A stretch of 46,159 nt of DNA from Candidatus Poribacteria bacterium (GCA_003635315.1 PYJD01000012.1:1-46159); one strand, 5' to 3'; positions 1-9,320 are shown, counted from the first letter of the stretch. The notes: generated from the letters alone by a model not told the origin. Made by a program: numbers and translations.

Positions 1-840
1 GATGTAACTTTTTTATCTAAAATCGTAACATCTGCATTATCGTCTCTAAACCCATACGGGTACTGGGATAATAGGGATACACCTAAAAATGGTGTTACAG
101 AAAAAAGTTACGATTTCGTAACTTTTTTCAAGATAAAATTAGGATTCTATCCTGGTAGGATCGTTTTGTAACCGAACCGATGTTGAATGAAAAGTCTAAT
201 TCTCAAATCATCCCTGGTAGGATCGGTTTTTAACCGTTCCGATGTTGAATGAAAAGTCTAATTCTGAAATCATCTATAAGCATTAATCTCTTAATAGAGA
301 CGATTCTTATCATTGATGTAACTTTTTTATCTAAAATCGTAACATCTGTTTTATGGTCTCTAAACCTATACGAGTACTGGGATAATAGGGATACACGCAA
401 AATTGGTGTTACAGAAAAAAGTTACGATTTCGTAACTTTTTTCAAGATAAAATTAGGATTCTACCCTGGTAGGATCGGTTTTAAACCGAACCGATGTTGA
501 ATGAAAAGTCTAATTCTCAAATCATTCCTGGTAGGATCGGTTTTTAACCGTTCCGATGTTGAATGAAAAGTCTAATTCTCAAATCATCTATAAGCATTAA
601 TCTCTTAACAGAGACGATTCCAAACATTGATGTAACTTTTTTATCTAAAATCGTAACATCTGCATTATCGTCTCTAAACCCATACGGGTACTGGGATAAT
701 AGGGATACACCTAAAAATGGTGTTACAGAAAAAAGTTACGATTTCGTAACTTTTTCAAGATAAAATTAGGATTCTACCCTGGTAGGATCGGTTTTTAACC
801 GTTCCGATGTTGAATGAAAAGTCTAATTCTCAAATCATCT
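1..840. repeat. Tandem array of a 314-bp unit (three copies, last one short)
   Basis: The unit starts at 1, 315 and 629, a constant spacing of 314 bases. Each copy carries the palindrome GAAAAAAGTTACGA/TTTCGTAACTTTTTTC (about 107-136 in copy 1, slightly shortened in copy 3) followed by 62-bp subunits that begin CCTGGTAGGATCGGTTTT. Units 1 and 2 have two subunits each (151-212 and 213-274; 465-526 and 527-588); unit 3 has only one (778-839). The array runs off the left edge, so its full length is unknown. Short reading frames inside it (249-500, 563-763) are repeats of one another and are not genes. A related palindrome lies at about 35707-35748. Confidence 0.9.
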
Positions 841-916
841 ATAAACATTAATCTATGGTGAATTGGTAAAATTATTATCAATATTGAATGTCGATTAATA
901 CCCGTTGAAGTCCTGT

Positions 917-945
917 TTGACAACCTAAAATCTGTATGTTAAAAT
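917..945 (+). promoter_or_regulatory. Sigma-70-type promoter of lpdA
   Basis: A perfect -35 TTGACA (917-922) and a -10 TAAAAT (940-945) are separated by 17 bases. A strong ribosome-binding site AAGGAG (962-967) follows before the ATG at 973. The promoter lies just beyond the tandem repeat array. Confidence 0.75.
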
Positions 946-972
946 ACCATACATTTGAAATAAGGAGTTATT

Positions 973-2349
973 ATGTCGGTATATGATGTTGGTATTATCG
1001 GTGGAGGACCAGGGGGTTATGTTGCTGCTATCAAAGCAGCACAACTTGGTGGAAATGTTTGTATTATAGAAAAAGATGAACTCGGTGGGACATGTCTAAA
1101 TAGAGGTTGTATACCGACTAAAACACTATATTCAGTAGCACACCTCGCTGAACAGGTTCAAAATACCAATACACTTAATATACAGAATGCATCCGTCGAT
1201 TATCCAAAGACATTAGAACATAAAACTCAAGTAATTGAGAAGTTGAAGGGAGGAATATCTCAACTTCTTAAAGCAAACAAAATACAAACAAAAAATGGTA
1301 CTGCTATACTTGCTGATAGAAATACAATTGAAATTAAAAAAAGCGATGGTTCCAGTGAACAAATATCAATAAAAAATGTGATTATCGCCACTGGGTCGGA
1401 ACCTGCTGAACCATCAATTTTCAATATTGATGAAACCGATGTCTTGACAACTACAGGCATCCTAAATCTAACCGAAATACCCGATAGTCTCTTAATTGTC
1501 GGGGGAGGAGTTTCTGGTTGTGAATTTGCTTCTATATTTAACGCACTCGGATGTGATGTGACCGTAGTGGAACTTCTCCCCACTATCTTGTCAACCGAAG
1601 ATGTACAAGTAATCCGTCATGTTCAACTTTTTATGAAGCGAAAAGGAATTAAATTTCAAACCGAAGCAAATATCACACAAATTTGTAAAACAGAGTCTGG
1701 AGTGCTGGCAACACTTGAATCTGGTGAACAACTCACTGCACAAAAACTATTGGTTTCAATCGGTAGACGTTTCAATTCTGAAGGATTAGGATTAGAAAAC
1801 GTAGGTATACAAACAGAAAATGGAAAAATCATTGTAAATGATAAGATGGAAACAAACATCCCGGGTATATATGCCGTCGGAGATGTGGCAAGTCGATATC
1901 TCTTGGCTCACGTAGCATCGACTGAAGGAAAAGTTGCTGCACAAAACTGTATAGGTAAATCCACCGAGATGGATTATCAAGTAATTCCATGGTGTGTCTT
2001 TACATTACCAGAAATTGGACATGTCGGCATGACAGAAAAGGAAGCAACAGACGAGGGTTATGAAGTTAAAACTGGTAGATTCCCCTATGCAGCCAGTGGA
2101 ATGGCACTCGGCATGGCAGAATCGGATGGATTTGTTAAAACGGTTTCAGATGCGGAGAGCGGTGATATTCTTGGGGTACATATCGTTGGTGTACAAGCTT
2201 CTACCTTGATACATGAAGCTGCTGTTGCAGTACGTGTTGGGGCATCAGCAAAGGATATTGCACACACTGTTCATGCCCATCCCACACTTTCCGAAATGGT
2301 CATGGAATCCGCAGAAGCGGCTTACGACCGTGCTATTCATGTATTATAG
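973..2349 (+). CDS. lpdA: Dihydrolipoyl dehydrogenase (E3)
   Basis: This FAD-dependent disulfide oxidoreductase re-oxidises the dihydrolipoyl groups of 2-oxoacid dehydrogenase complexes or the glycine cleavage system and passes electrons to NAD+. At 458 residues it has the normal family length. Visible are the N-terminal FAD Rossmann motif GIIGGGPGGYVAA, the redox-active disulfide in CLNRGCIP (C41 and C46), the central NAD-binding GGGVSGCEFA, a second FAD segment ending in AVGDVA, and the C-terminal dimer-interface active site HAHPTLSE (H436, E441). The start is fixed by AAGGAG six bases before the ATG. No E1 or E2 gene is adjacent, so the complex it serves cannot be told from this window. 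The cytoplasmic assignment follows from the family. Confidence 0.95.
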   Translation: MSVYDVGIIGGGPGGYVAAIKAAQLGGNVCIIEKDELGGTCLNRGCIPTKTLYSVAHLAEQVQNTNTLNIQNASVDYPKTLEHKTQVIEKLKGGISQLLKANKIQTKNGTAILADRNTIEIKKSDGSSEQISIKNVIIATGSEPAEPSIFNIDETDVLTTTGILNLTEIPDSLLIVGGGVSGCEFASIFNALGCDVTVVELLPTILSTEDVQVIRHVQLFMKRKGIKFQTEANITQICKTESGVLATLESGEQLTAQKLLVSIGRRFNSEGLGLENVGIQTENGKIIVNDKMETNIPGIYAVGDVASRYLLAHVASTEGKVAAQNCIGKSTEMDYQVIPWCVFTLPEIGHVGMTEKEATDEGYEVKTGRFPYAASGMALGMAESDGFVKTVSDAESGDILGVHIVGVQASTLIHEAAVAVRVGASAKDIAHTVHAHPTLSEMVMESAEAAYDRAIHVL

Positions 2350-2720
2350 GTAGGATTGTTGAATATCATAGAAATATAATCATATTCGAATGTATTCAAT
2401 CTTGGTATAGAAATGATAGAACATAGAATATATTCAATATAGATAATGGTGTCAGAAGCAATCTTCATTATACAATAAAACAATTCTCGTTTTCTTACGA
2501 TTCTAAGTTATCCGTTCTTCACTGAGAGAATACATACAGATAGATTCAATATACCTACAGAACAATTACAACCTTGGATCTATCATAACAATACTATGTG
2601 GTGATACAGATCTGAAATCAGTTCGTATAGACAAATGTGTTATCATCTATGAAATCACATGATGAATCCATTCGTATTAATATGAGTAGTTTGTAATCAT
2701 AATTATCCTAAGGTTTAGGT
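2350..2720. other. Gene-free spacer between lpdA and the HATPase/DUF4325/PIN operon
   Basis: About 370 AT-rich bases with no convincing reading frame, terminator hairpin or well-spaced promoter. The promoter of the downstream operon should lie here, but I cannot single it out. Confidence 0.5.
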
Positions 2721-3593
2721 ATGAGAGTTTCTCTTCCCAAGATAGATAATGACTATGAAGGTTATGATGCATTAGCATGCTTTTATTCTCAAACTGAGAA
2801 TTTAGAACTTGACAGAATTGAAGTTGACATGAGTGAGACAGATTGGTTGTCAGCAGATATGTGTGCTGCGTTTGGTGCAATCCTACATAGGCTTAATACC
2901 AGATTAAACAAGGTTAATTTACTCAACATTCGTGAAAATGTAATGGATATTCTGTCAAGAAATGGTTTTTTAAGTCATTATGGTGGAGATCTAATTCCCG
3001 ATGAATGGCAAACTACTATTTCTTATCGTAGATTTGATGTTAAAGACGATCATTTTTTTGCTAATTATATTGAAGAAGAGTTCATTCAACGTTCTGAATT
3101 ACCTACGATGACTCATGAATTGCTGAAAAAATTTCGTGAAAGTATTTTTGAAATATTCAGTAATGCAGTACTACATTCTCAAACTGAATTGGGAATTTTC
3201 TGTTGTGGACAGTTGTTTCCCAACCAAAATCGACTTGTATTTACAATTGCTGATCTTGGAATAGGCATTTGTAAGAATATCAATCTTAAAAAAGGATGGA
3301 AATTAACTCCTACAGAAGCAATTAATTGGGCAATTCAAGAAGGGAATACAACTAAAAGTAGTAACCTACCGGGTGGTTTAGGATTAATTCTTTTATGTGA
3401 TTTTATTGATTTAAATAATGGTTGTCTTCATATTGTATCAGATGCAGGTTATTGGGAACGGCGTTGTCAACGGATTATTACTGAGGAATTAAGTAAACCA
3501 TTTCCAGGTACAATAGTAAGTCTGGAAATTGATACATCTGATACAAATACATATGGTCTTAATTCTGAGTTAAAACCAGATGATATTTTTTAA
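2721..3593 (+). CDS. STAS-like / GHKL (HATPase) fusion protein
   Basis: A soluble 290-residue protein. Residues 1-95 resemble a STAS-like fold (a central 'DWLSADMCAAFGAIL' helix of the type seen in antagonist proteins). Residues ~130-275 form a GHKL ATPase: N-box FEIFSNAVLHS (E144, N148), G1 box DLGIGI (178-183) and G2 box PGGLGL (217-222). There is no phospho-accepting His domain, so it is not a histidine kinase; the arrangement recalls anti-sigma or serine-kinase type ATPases. The next gene begins eight bases after the stop and encodes a DUF4325 STAS-like protein, then a PIN nuclease, so these three are probably one operon and one functional unit. The TAAGG upstream of the ATG is a modest ribosome-binding site. 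The biological role is unknown; defence or toxin control is my inference. Confidence 0.8.
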   Translation: MRVSLPKIDNDYEGYDALACFYSQTENLELDRIEVDMSETDWLSADMCAAFGAILHRLNTRLNKVNLLNIRENVMDILSRNGFLSHYGGDLIPDEWQTTISYRRFDVKDDHFFANYIEEEFIQRSELPTMTHELLKKFRESIFEIFSNAVLHSQTELGIFCCGQLFPNQNRLVFTIADLGIGICKNINLKKGWKLTPTEAINWAIQEGNTTKSSNLPGGLGLILLCDFIDLNNGCLHIVSDAGYWERRCQRIITEELSKPFPGTIVSLEIDTSDTNTYGLNSELKPDDIF

Positions 3594-3601
3594 GGAAAAT
3601 T

Positions 3602-3952
3602 ATGTCAGAAGAAATTACAGTGTCTATCTTTGAAGTAGTAGGTAGTCCATTATGTGTCGCATCCGATGATGGACAAAAAGTATATGAACGCCTAAATACT
3701 GCTATTGAAGCAGAACGGGATATCGTCGTTTCATTTAAAAATGTTTCAACCCTTACATCGGCTTTCCTAAATGCAGCTATTGGTCAGTTATACGGTGTAT
3801 TTGATGAAGAACAAATCCGATCTAAATTAAAAGTTGAAGACGCAGAACAAGACGACCTTGCCTTATTAAAACGAGTAATAGATAATGCTAAATTATACTT
3901 TAAAGATCCAGAGAGATTTGAACGTGTCCTTGACGAAACTAAGGATATTTAA
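3602..3952 (+). CDS. DUF4325-type STAS-like protein
   Basis: A small 116-residue protein matching the STAS-like DUF4325 pattern: DDGQKVYERL near residues 23-32, then an acidic/hydrophobic strand VVSFKNVSTLTSAFLNAAIG (41-60), in which the TSAFLN segment occupies the place where classical STAS proteins carry the phosphorylated DSSG/NSTA loop. Classical STAS partners are phosphorylated on Ser or Thr by an HATPase kinase; the gene directly upstream supplies such an ATPase, so a kinase/antagonist pair is plausible but not shown. AAGGA sits about six bases before the ATG. Three bases separate its stop from the PIN gene, suggesting translational coupling. Confidence 0.75.
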   Translation: MSEEITVSIFEVVGSPLCVASDDGQKVYERLNTAIEAERDIVVSFKNVSTLTSAFLNAAIGQLYGVFDEEQIRSKLKVEDAEQDDLALLKRVIDNAKLYFKDPERFERVLDETKDI

Positions 3953-3955
3953 TCT

Positions 3956-4498
3956 ATGATTTCCAATATTTCTCCAGTAAGTCAATATGTCTTTACCACC
4001 AATGAGAAATTCTTCTTTGATGCAAATATATGGTTATTCCTTTTTGGACCACAAACCCCTAAGAAGAACTTGGTTGATATATACTCAAAAGCATTTAGTG
4101 AAATTGTGAAAGTAGATGGACAAATTTATATTGATGTACTTGTTTTATCTGAGTATATTAATAGGCATGCAAAACTGGAGTATGAACTTGCTGATAATCA
4201 ATCTGATTCTTTTAAGACATTCAGAGATAGTACATATTTTGAATCAATTGCCAAAGGTATTTCAGTAGCTGTCAAGATAATTACAGATTATTGTACAATG
4301 ATTGACAGTGGTTATGATACGGTAAGTATTACAAATCTTATGGATGATTATGTAAATGGAGGTACAGATTTTAATGATCAGATCATATCAGAAATTTGTA
4401 GGAACAATGGGTTTACCTTAGTAACTCATGATGGCGATTTTAAATCTCAAGACATACCAATATTAACAGCCAATTATAAGTTACTTGATTCAATATAA
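3956..4498 (+). CDS. PIN-domain nuclease, probable toxin or effector
   Basis: 180 residues spanning a complete PIN-like fold. The expected acidic residues are present in order: D22 in FFFDANIW, E66 in VLSEYINR, D138 and D141 in GGTDFNDQII, and D159/D161 in THDGDF. PIN proteins are Mg2+-dependent RNases and many are toxins of VapBC pairs. No VapB-like DNA-binding antitoxin is nearby; instead the partner genes are a STAS-like protein and a STAS/HATPase fusion, which is unusual. It is the last gene of the three-gene operon and converges on the methyltransferase at 4600. The RNA target and toxicity are unknown. Confidence 0.8.
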   Translation: MISNISPVSQYVFTTNEKFFFDANIWLFLFGPQTPKKNLVDIYSKAFSEIVKVDGQIYIDVLVLSEYINRHAKLEYELADNQSDSFKTFRDSTYFESIAKGISVAVKIITDYCTMIDSGYDTVSITNLMDDYVNGGTDFNDQIISEICRNNGFTLVTHDGDFKSQDIPILTANYKLLDSI

Positions 4499-4599
4499 TT
4501 GCATCTCCAATTTACTTATCCAATCAAACAAACGGAGAGGATTCTTGTAGGTTGATGGTGAAATTTGAAATCTGAAAGGATGATTAATAGTTATATATA

Positions 4600-5304
4600 T
4601 TATTTCTCACTCTTAATCCGCTCACTTGCTATCTTCACATACTTATCATCTAAATCACACCCAGCAAAAACTCTATAGTTTCTAACAGCAGCTACCCCTG
4701 TCGTTCCAGATCCAAGAAATGGGTCTACAACCAAATCCCCTGTGTTACTATGTTTCCGCACCAAATCTTCAAATAACAATAAAGGTTTCTGAGTAGGATG
4801 CAATCTATTACCATTATGCCGAGGGATTGGATACTCGTAGATACCTGAATCATATTCGCTATTGAATGTTGGTTTTCCAACCTTAACACCAGAAACCGCC
4901 ATCTCTCGACTGTTCGATAAATATGTGGATCTCATATTGAGTGGTACAGGGTTTGTTTTTTGCCAAATGACCAATCGGATCATTTTGAAACCAGCAATTT
5001 CCATCGCATCCTTCAGCTTTCCTATTTTCCAAATGTCATACCAGACAATAGCAGTTCCACCCTGTCGCAGAGATTCATAAAAGGTCTTTGCCATATCCTC
5101 TAAGTTTACTTCTATATGATCCCACTTCCCAAAATCCATACTCACAGCGAATCGCTTTTCTCCATTTACTACAGAAGAGAATCCTGTCTTTTTGCTAATA
5201 CAATATGGAGGATCAGTAAGGATTAGATCAACCGATTTCTTTGGTAAGTCGGTCATAAAATCCTGATAATCAGCATTCTCAATACGGTATTCATGTGGTA
5301 TCAT
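4600..5304 (-). CDS. Beta-class DNA (N4-cytosine or N6-adenine) methyltransferase
   Basis: 234 residues with the amino-methyltransferase motifs in beta order: catalytic motif IV TDPPY (D31-Y34) near the N terminus, motif X-like HPTQKP (169-174), then the SAM-binding motif I DPFLGSGTTG (194-203). The target-recognition segment between them is short, as usual for small orphan or phage-type enzymes. No restriction endonuclease is adjacent on this strand, so it may act alone in regulation or partner the convergent HATPase/DUF4325/PIN operon only by location. The ATG is preceded by TTAGG at a suitable distance. Target sequence and methylated base cannot be told from sequence alone. Confidence 0.88.
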   Translation of the reverse strand: MIPHEYRIENADYQDFMTDLPKKSVDLILTDPPYCISKKTGFSSVVNGEKRFAVSMDFGKWDHIEVNLEDMAKTFYESLRQGGTAIVWYDIWKIGKLKDAMEIAGFKMIRLVIWQKTNPVPLNMRSTYLSNSREMAVSGVKVGKPTFNSEYDSGIYEYPIPRHNGNRLHPTQKPLLLFEDLVRKHSNTGDLVVDPFLGSGTTGVAAVRNYRVFAGCDLDDKYVKIASERIKSEK

Positions 5305-5559
5305 AAGTGTAACCTAATAACTTTAATTAACGGACGTTAATTCTGTAGATAAGCGTATTTTAGCATAAATACAAACATTGATACCAGTTTATTCTGGTAG
5401 AATCATGGTATCAACATTATTGATAGATGGTATAATGATTAAATCAGTAATATTCAGTTTTAGATTACAATGTTTGATTTTAGAGTGGAGTGGTGTATTA
5501 CGGAGTGATGAAATTCGAAATTTCAATCTTGGAATATCACCAGAAAATTGAAACAAAAT

Positions 5560-6465
5560 TTAAAACTTAGCTATCTCCTGAAGTTCCTGATACCGGGAGG
5601 CTATATCATCTTTCGTAACTGTCCTATGCCGATTAATCGTAAAATCTTCAATGTTGAAGGATGCTATAACAGAACCGTATATCATGGCTTTCCGGATGGA
5701 GGACTCTGAAGTATCCCCAACTGATGCAAGATAACCGATGAATCCACCAGCAAAACAATCACCTGCTCCAGTCGGATCTATCACTTCTGTTAGCGGATAT
5801 GCCGGGGCACTAAAAAATGAGGAGTCTGTAACACTTATGGCACCATGTTCACCCTTTTTGATGATAACACGTTCTGGTCCAATCTGTAAGATCATACGGG
5901 CAGCCTTAATTAAATTTGATTCACCTGTTAACAATTTGGCTTCACTATCATTCAGTATGAGGATATCTACATGTTGGATTGTTTTATCTAACGCTTCTCG
6001 TTCCTCATTTATCCAGAAATCCATCGTATCACATACAATCAATTTAGGATTTGTTGCTTGTTGTATGATATCCAATTGTAACTGTGGTGGGTCATTTGCC
6101 AAAAAGATAAATGGTGTCGCTTTGTATGATTCTGGTAAAATTGGATGAAAATCAAGTACAACATTTAACTCCGTAAACAACGTATCACGCACATTAAAGT
6201 CGTCAGAATATCTACCACCCCAACGGAACGTCTTTCCGTTTTCTACACGTCTGAGTCCTTCAAGCTCAACCCCATGTTTACTTAGAATGTCGGTATAGTC
6301 TTGTGGAAAATCATCCCCCACGACACTTACAAGTCGAATAGAATTATCAAAGAAACTGGCAGCGACTGCTGCATACATTCCAGAACCACCCAAGACCTCT
6401 TGAACTCTCTTCTCAGGTGTTTCTACTGTATCTAATGTAACGGTTCCAAGTACTAAAACTCCCAT
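5560..6465 (-). CDS. PfkB-family carbohydrate/nucleoside kinase (possible adenosine kinase)
   Basis: 301 residues with the ribokinase-family fold: N-terminal signature with GGSG (26-29) and the C-terminal signature DPTGAGDCFAGGF, where D236 of GAGD is the catalytic base. The substrate is uncertain. Its position behind ahcY and metK suggests adenosine kinase, because AhcY releases adenosine; the family also includes ribo-, fructo- and other sugar kinases. GGAG lies six bases before the ATG. A hairpin with a U run (6528-6551) separates it from the upstream 76-residue gene, so it is probably transcribed on its own. Confidence 0.85.
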   Translation of the reverse strand: MGVLVLGTVTLDTVETPEKRVQEVLGGSGMYAAVAASFFDNSIRLVSVVGDDFPQDYTDILSKHGVELEGLRRVENGKTFRWGGRYSDDFNVRDTLFTELNVVLDFHPILPESYKATPFIFLANDPPQLQLDIIQQATNPKLIVCDTMDFWINEEREALDKTIQHVDILILNDSEAKLLTGESNLIKAARMILQIGPERVIIKKGEHGAISVTDSSFFSAPAYPLTEVIDPTGAGDCFAGGFIGYLASVGDTSESSIRKAMIYGSVIASFNIEDFTINRHRTVTKDDIASRYQELQEIAKF

Positions 6466-6521
6466 CTCTTACTCCAATAAAATTATCATTATTCAATCTC
6501 AAATGTATACTCAATTGCACA

Positions 6522-6551
6522 AAAACAACGCCGAGATAAATCCCGACGTTA
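6522..6551 (-). terminator. Rho-independent terminator after the metK-ahcY-small-membrane-protein unit
   Basis: On the minus strand a 10-bp stem (6551-6542 pairing with 6537-6528, with two G-U pairs) and a four-base loop is followed by GTTTTTG (U run at 6526-6522). It lies between the end of the 76-residue gene and the start of the PfkB gene. Confidence 0.7.
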
Positions 6552-6590
6552 AACAAGATGAGATATTTTCAATTCAAACACAATCCGGGT

Positions 6591-6821
6591 TTAAAACCTT
6601 CCAGAACGATCTTTATTCTCACGGACTGCATGAATGATTCGACGTAAACGTCTAACCAGAATTGCACCCAACACTACAAGTAAAGGATACTGTAAGAATC
6701 GAAGGAATGATGCAATTGATGGTGAAAACTCAACTCTACCAGATTGGGCTAACCACACTGGTAGAAAGAGTACTACAATAATAAGTAGTATTACACTCTC
6801 AATTACCTCAGGTTTCTTCAT
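6591..6821 (-). CDS. Small two-helix membrane protein, unknown function
   Basis: 76 residues starting MKKPEVIE. Two hydrophobic segments are visible: residues ~8-24 (SVILLIIVVLFLPVWLA) and ~41-55 (FLQYPLLVVLGAILV), followed by a basic tail rich in Arg that should stay in the cytoplasm. I chose the ATG at 6821 because AGAGGA lies six bases upstream; an in-frame TTG seven codons earlier has no better site. It follows ahcY in the same direction. I do not recognise the family. Confidence 0.6.
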   Translation of the reverse strand: MKKPEVIESVILLIIVVLFLPVWLAQSGRVEFSPSIASFLRFLQYPLLVVLGAILVRRLRRIIHAVRENKDRSGRF

Positions 6822-6901
6822 ATGTATTCCTCTGTATAACAACTCATGCTACAATTTACATTATTCCTATGACACAGTCAATTCCTAATGGTATGTATTC
6901 C

Positions 6902-8164
6902 CTATGTACCCATCTCCCATGAGTTAAGATATTTTTCTTGTTCTGCAGTAAGTACGTCAATTTCAATACCGAATGAATCCAGTTTTAATTTCGCTACTTC
7001 TTCATCAATGGATTCTGGTACATCATAAACTTTATTTTCAAGTTTATCCTGATTCTGTGTAATATATTCAAGAGATAATGCTTGATTAGCAAAGCTCATA
7101 TCCATTACACTCGCTGGATGTCCTTCTGCCGATGCCAAGTTTACCAAACGTCCTTCTCCTATGAGATACACTGTACGTCCATTTACGAGTGTGTAAGATT
7201 CAACATATTCCCTTGCAGGTGACTGTTCAACTGAAAGCTCTTCAAGGGCAGGAATGTCAATTTCTACATTAAAATGACCAGAATTCGCGATAATTGCTCC
7301 ATCCTTCATGGATTCAAAATGTTCCTTACGTAATACATGAATATCACCAGTCAATGTAATGATAAGGTCCGCTTCTTTTACAGCATTCTGCATCGGCATA
7401 ACTCTAAATCCATCCATCACTGCTTCCAATGCTTTTAGGGCAGTTACCTCAGTTACGATGACATTCGCACCTAACCCTCTGGCACGATTCGCAACACCTC
7501 TACCACACCATCCATAACCTGCTACCACAACAGTACTACCGGCAATTAATAGATTCGTCGCACGTATGATTCCATCTAAAGTACTTTGACCTGTTCCATA
7601 TCTATTATCGAAGAAGTGTTTTGTATTTGCATCATTCACAGCAATTATAGGGTATTTCAGAACGCCTTCAGCTGCCATACTTCTGAGTCTAATTACACCT
7701 GTGGTCGTTTCTTCAGTACCAGCGACGATATTCTCAACCAGGGCAGGATTTGTTTCTTCTGAATGTAACAGGGAAACTAAATCAGCACCATCGTCCATTG
7801 TTATATTCGATTCGGTAGCAAGTGCTGCATGAATATGTTTGTAGTATGTTTCTGTATCCTCACCGTTAATGGCAAATACACCAATATTATCATTCACAAC
7901 CAACGAGGCAGCTACATCATCCTGAGTACTAAGTGGGTTAGAGGCACAAAGTGCTAATTCAGCTCCACCTGCTTTAAGTGTTTGCATGAGATTGGCAGTT
8001 TCTGTTGTTACGTGTAAACACGCAGCAACTTTGATGCCTTGCAAAGGTTGTTCTTCAATGAAACGCTCTCGGATTGAGGTTAAAACTGGCATAAACCGTT
8101 TTGCCCATTCAATCCTTTGATGTCCAGTATCTGCAAGGTCGGTTGTCTTAATATCATAGTCCAT
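6902..8164 (-). CDS. ahcY: Adenosylhomocysteinase (S-adenosylhomocysteine hydrolase)
   Basis: Hydrolyses S-adenosylhomocysteine to adenosine and homocysteine, using bound NAD+, and so relieves product inhibition of methyltransferases. The 420-residue product starts [20 protein letters not shown], the usual N terminus; a longer frame to 8212 would overlap metK and is unlikely. Key landmarks are the NAD-binding [11 protein letters not shown] loop, the substrate-site segment [19 protein letters not shown], and the ending YLNSWEMGT close to the usual C terminus. The length and lack of the ~40-residue insertion fit the bacterial/archaeal short form. It starts eight bases after the metK stop, so the two are co-transcribed. 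Confidence 0.95.
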   Translation of the reverse strand: MDYDIKTTDLADTGHQRIEWAKRFMPVLTSIRERFIEEQPLQGIKVAACLHVTTETANLMQTLKAGGAELALCASNPLSTQDDVAASLVVNDNIGVFAINGEDTETYYKHIHAALATESNITMDDGADLVSLLHSEETNPALVENIVAGTEETTTGVIRLRSMAAEGVLKYPIIAVNDANTKHFFDNRYGTGQSTLDGIIRATNLLIAGSTVVVAGYGWCGRGVANRARGLGANVIVTEVTALKALEAVMDGFRVMPMQNAVKEADLIITLTGDIHVLRKEHFESMKDGAIIANSGHFNVEIDIPALEELSVEQSPAREYVESYTLVNGRTVYLIGEGRLVNLASAEGHPASVMDMSFANQALSLEYITQNQDKLENKVYDVPESIDEEVAKLKLDSFGIEIDVLTAEQEKYLNSWEMGT

Positions 8165-8172
8165 TGTCCGTA

Positions 8173-9300
8173 TTATCCTTTTATTCTTTCCACATAATCT
8201 GTGTTTTCCCATGTGAATCCTGGTTCTGTTCTGCCAAAATGTCCATAGGCTGCGGTATTTCTATATATCGGCTTCCGTAAGTCCAATCTATCTATGATTC
8301 CTGATGGAGTTAAATCAAAATACTGGTTTACTAATTCCGATGCCTTTTTATCATCACCAGTACCAAATGTATCCACCATGACAGACACAGGAGACTTTCT
8401 GCCGATTGCATAAGCAATTTGTATTTCACACCTTTCTGCTAATCCTGCTGCAACTAAATTCTTTGCTGCGTGTCGAGCTGCGTATGCAGCACTTCTATCT
8501 ACTTTTGTAGGATCTTTCCCTGAGAATGCACCACCCCCATGACGACCCATCCCTCCGTAAGTGTCAACAATGATCTTTCTACCTGTTAATCCCGCATCTC
8601 CTTGAGGTCCTCCTGTAACAAAACGACCTGTAGGATTAATGTGGAAGACAACATCTTTACTTAACAGGTGATTTGGGATTACCGGTTTAATTACTTCTTC
8701 TATAATTCCATCTTTTAAATCTGAATCTAATACATCAGGATCATGTTGGGAAGAAACAACTATAGATGTTACACCAACAGGTTTATTGTCAATATATTCA
8801 ACTGTTACCTGAGATTTACCATCAGGACGGATATAATTGAGGATATTCTCTTTACGCACCTGTGCTAAACGGTGGGTTAATTGGTGGGCTAAAGTGATGG
8901 GAAGAGGCATTAATTCAGGCGTCTCGGTACAGGCATAACCGAACATCATACCTTGGTCTCCTGCCCCTCCAGGATTTACTCCCATTGCTATATCAGGAGA
9001 TTGTTTATCTACTGTGACCAATACAGCACTATTCTCTGCATCAAAACCATAGTTTGGATTATTGTAACCTATATCTGAAATAACATGACGAGCGATTTCC
9101 TGCAGGTTCGGACTTGCCGTTGACGTAATTTCACCCGCAATAATTGCTAAGCCAGTTGTTACAAGTGTTTCACAAGCAACTCTTCCATTTGGATCTTCAG
9201 TAAATATCGCATCAAGAATAGCATCTGAAATCTGATCTGCAATCTTGTCTGGGTGACCTTCCGTAACAGACTCAGACGAAAATAAAAAATGGCTACTCAA
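8173..9300 (-). CDS. metK: S-adenosylmethionine synthetase
   Basis: Makes SAM from methionine and ATP in the cytoplasm. 375 residues, with family signatures [20 protein letters not shown] at the N terminus (H16), the [15 protein letters not shown]-binding segment and [19 protein letters not shown] near the C-terminal third. The start codon is TTG at 9300, with AGGAGA six bases upstream; there is no in-frame ATG that keeps the conserved N terminus. The TTG overlaps the stop of a seven-residue leader frame (9297-9320) that itself has a near-perfect ribosome-binding site. It is the first gene of the metK-ahcY unit. Confidence 0.96.
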   Translation of the reverse strand: MSSHFLFSSESVTEGHPDKIADQISDAILDAIFTEDPNGRVACETLVTTGLAIIAGEITSTASPNLQEIARHVISDIGYNNPNYGFDAENSAVLVTVDKQSPDIAMGVNPGGAGDQGMMFGYACTETPELMPLPITLAHQLTHRLAQVRKENILNYIRPDGKSQVTVEYIDNKPVGVTSIVVSSQHDPDVLDSDLKDGIIEEVIKPVIPNHLLSKDVVFHINPTGRFVTGGPQGDAGLTGRKIIVDTYGGMGRHGGGAFSGKDPTKVDRSAAYAARHAAKNLVAAGLAERCEIQIAYAIGRKSPVSVMVDTFGTGDDKKASELVNQYFDLTPSGIIDRLDLRKPIYRNTAAYGHFGRTEPGFTWENTDYVERIKG

Positions 9301-9320
9301 TTAGGTTCTCCTGTTTTCAT
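9297..9320 (-). promoter_or_regulatory. Short leader ORF overlapping the metK start
   Basis: On the minus strand AAGGAGG (9332-9326) precedes an ATG at 9320 that opens the frame MKTGEPN and stops at TGA 9299-9297. The TGA overlaps the TTG start of metK in TTGA. The arrangement suggests translational coupling or a regulatory leader peptide; the strong site is better placed for this ATG than for metK. No Met codons beyond the start are present, so simple methionine attenuation is not indicated. Confidence 0.5.

Noticed and set aside
249..763. Two small paralogous genes (249-500 and 563-763)
   Set aside because: They lie entirely within the tandem repeat and owe their similarity to it; no ribosome-binding site.
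1..840. CRISPR array
   Set aside because: The repeated unit is 314 bp with nearly identical content throughout; there are no short repeats separated by unique spacers and no cas genes.
8165..8212. Longer N terminus of ahcY overlapping metK
   Set aside because: The added residues are unlike the family and the overlap with metK would be 40 bases; the ATG at 8164 gives the usual start.
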